NCBI GenBank assembly: GCA_965120415.1
Contig: CBCPNA010000069.1
Location: forward strand, 1-5,564
DNA length: 5,564 nucleotides
Direction: 5' to 3'
DNA from: CBCPNA01 sp965120415
GTDB taxonomy: Bacteria; Bacillota; Clostridia; Lachnospirales; CAG-274
Position 1 is the stretch's first letter. Every line of letters starts with the position of its first letter. Below, one piece after another: positions 5,482 to 5,564 of this stretch. Under the pieces are notes generated by a model. That model was not told the origin of the DNA, did no database searches, and saw only the letters and a list, made by a program, of their open reading frames with translations. The translations under genes were made by a program, and so were the position numbers.

Positions 5482-5514
5482 AATAAAAAAACATAGGCCA
5501 AAAAGCCTATGTTT
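5482..5514 (-). terminator. strong intrinsic terminator of the gene entering from the right
   Basis: AAACATAGGC (5489-5498) and GCCTATGTTT (5505-5514) pair perfectly over 10 bp with a 6-base loop. On the - strand the hairpin is followed by a run of T residues ending in TTTATT. It begins 4 bases after the stop codon at 5519-5521, fitting termination of that gene. Confidence 0.9.
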
Positions 5515-5518
5515 AAAA

Positions 5519-5564
5519 TTAGTTATTAAAATATCTTTTAAGAAGTCCTTCAAAAGCTCTTCCG
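5519..5564 (-). CDS. C-terminal end of an unidentified protein (partial)
   Basis: Reading in from the right edge on the - strand, the frame gives GRAFEGLLKRYFNN followed by TAA (5521-5519), with the strong terminator 4 bases beyond. The stop-then-terminator arrangement and the more G-C-rich codons support a real gene whose body lies outside the window. Fourteen residues are too few for identification. Confidence 0.65.
   Translation of the reverse strand, partial: GRAFEGLLKRYFNN

Overview
The window is extremely AT-rich, with coding regions built on AGA/AAA/TTA/ATA codons. It carries Gram-positive-style AGGAG/GGAGGA ribosome binding sites, consensus sigma-A promoters, a BioY biotin transporter and a DUF378 (YuzA-type) small membrane protein. 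Together these suggest a low-GC member of the Bacillota, most likely a clostridial lineage. I cannot name a genus from this sequence alone.

Layout. Bases 8-162 hold two + strand tRNA genes: Thr(TGT), then a CAT-anticodon tRNA that looks like lysidine-type Ile2 rather than elongator Met. Neither encodes CCA. A small two-helix membrane protein follows on the - strand (307-498). An AT-rich spacer of about 400 bases contains a good promoter (734-762) and a leader with a perfect 11-bp hairpin. This feeds a long + strand gene region (911-3775). Downstream is a 390-base gene-poor stretch. Then, on the - strand, come a DUF378 gene (4208-4438) with its own terminator and bioY (4760-5296) with its own promoter and a leader of about 140 nt. 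Last are the terminator and final 14 codons of a gene entering from the right edge (5519-5564).

Main observation. The 911-3775 region appears as three separate open frames: 28 codons, a 135-codon stretch and a 704-codon stretch. Alignment of internal repeats shows they are one gene of about 954 codons, interrupted by two compensating single-base frameshifts, one extra base near 995 and one missing base near 1614. The protein is made of three divergent repeats of about 270-310 residues. Each carries an LW-x-x-(N/D)-LE-(Q/K)-YG motif and an aligned 48-residue block that matches gap-free in all three copies once the first frameshift is corrected. I recognise no known family; it looks soluble, helical and rich in Lys, Glu and Asn.

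The genes do not form one functional system. tRNA genes, a repeat-protein gene, two small membrane-protein genes and a vitamin transporter each seem to be separate transcription units. The repeat protein is the only accessory-looking part. Nothing here shows a mobile element, CRISPR array or defence system.
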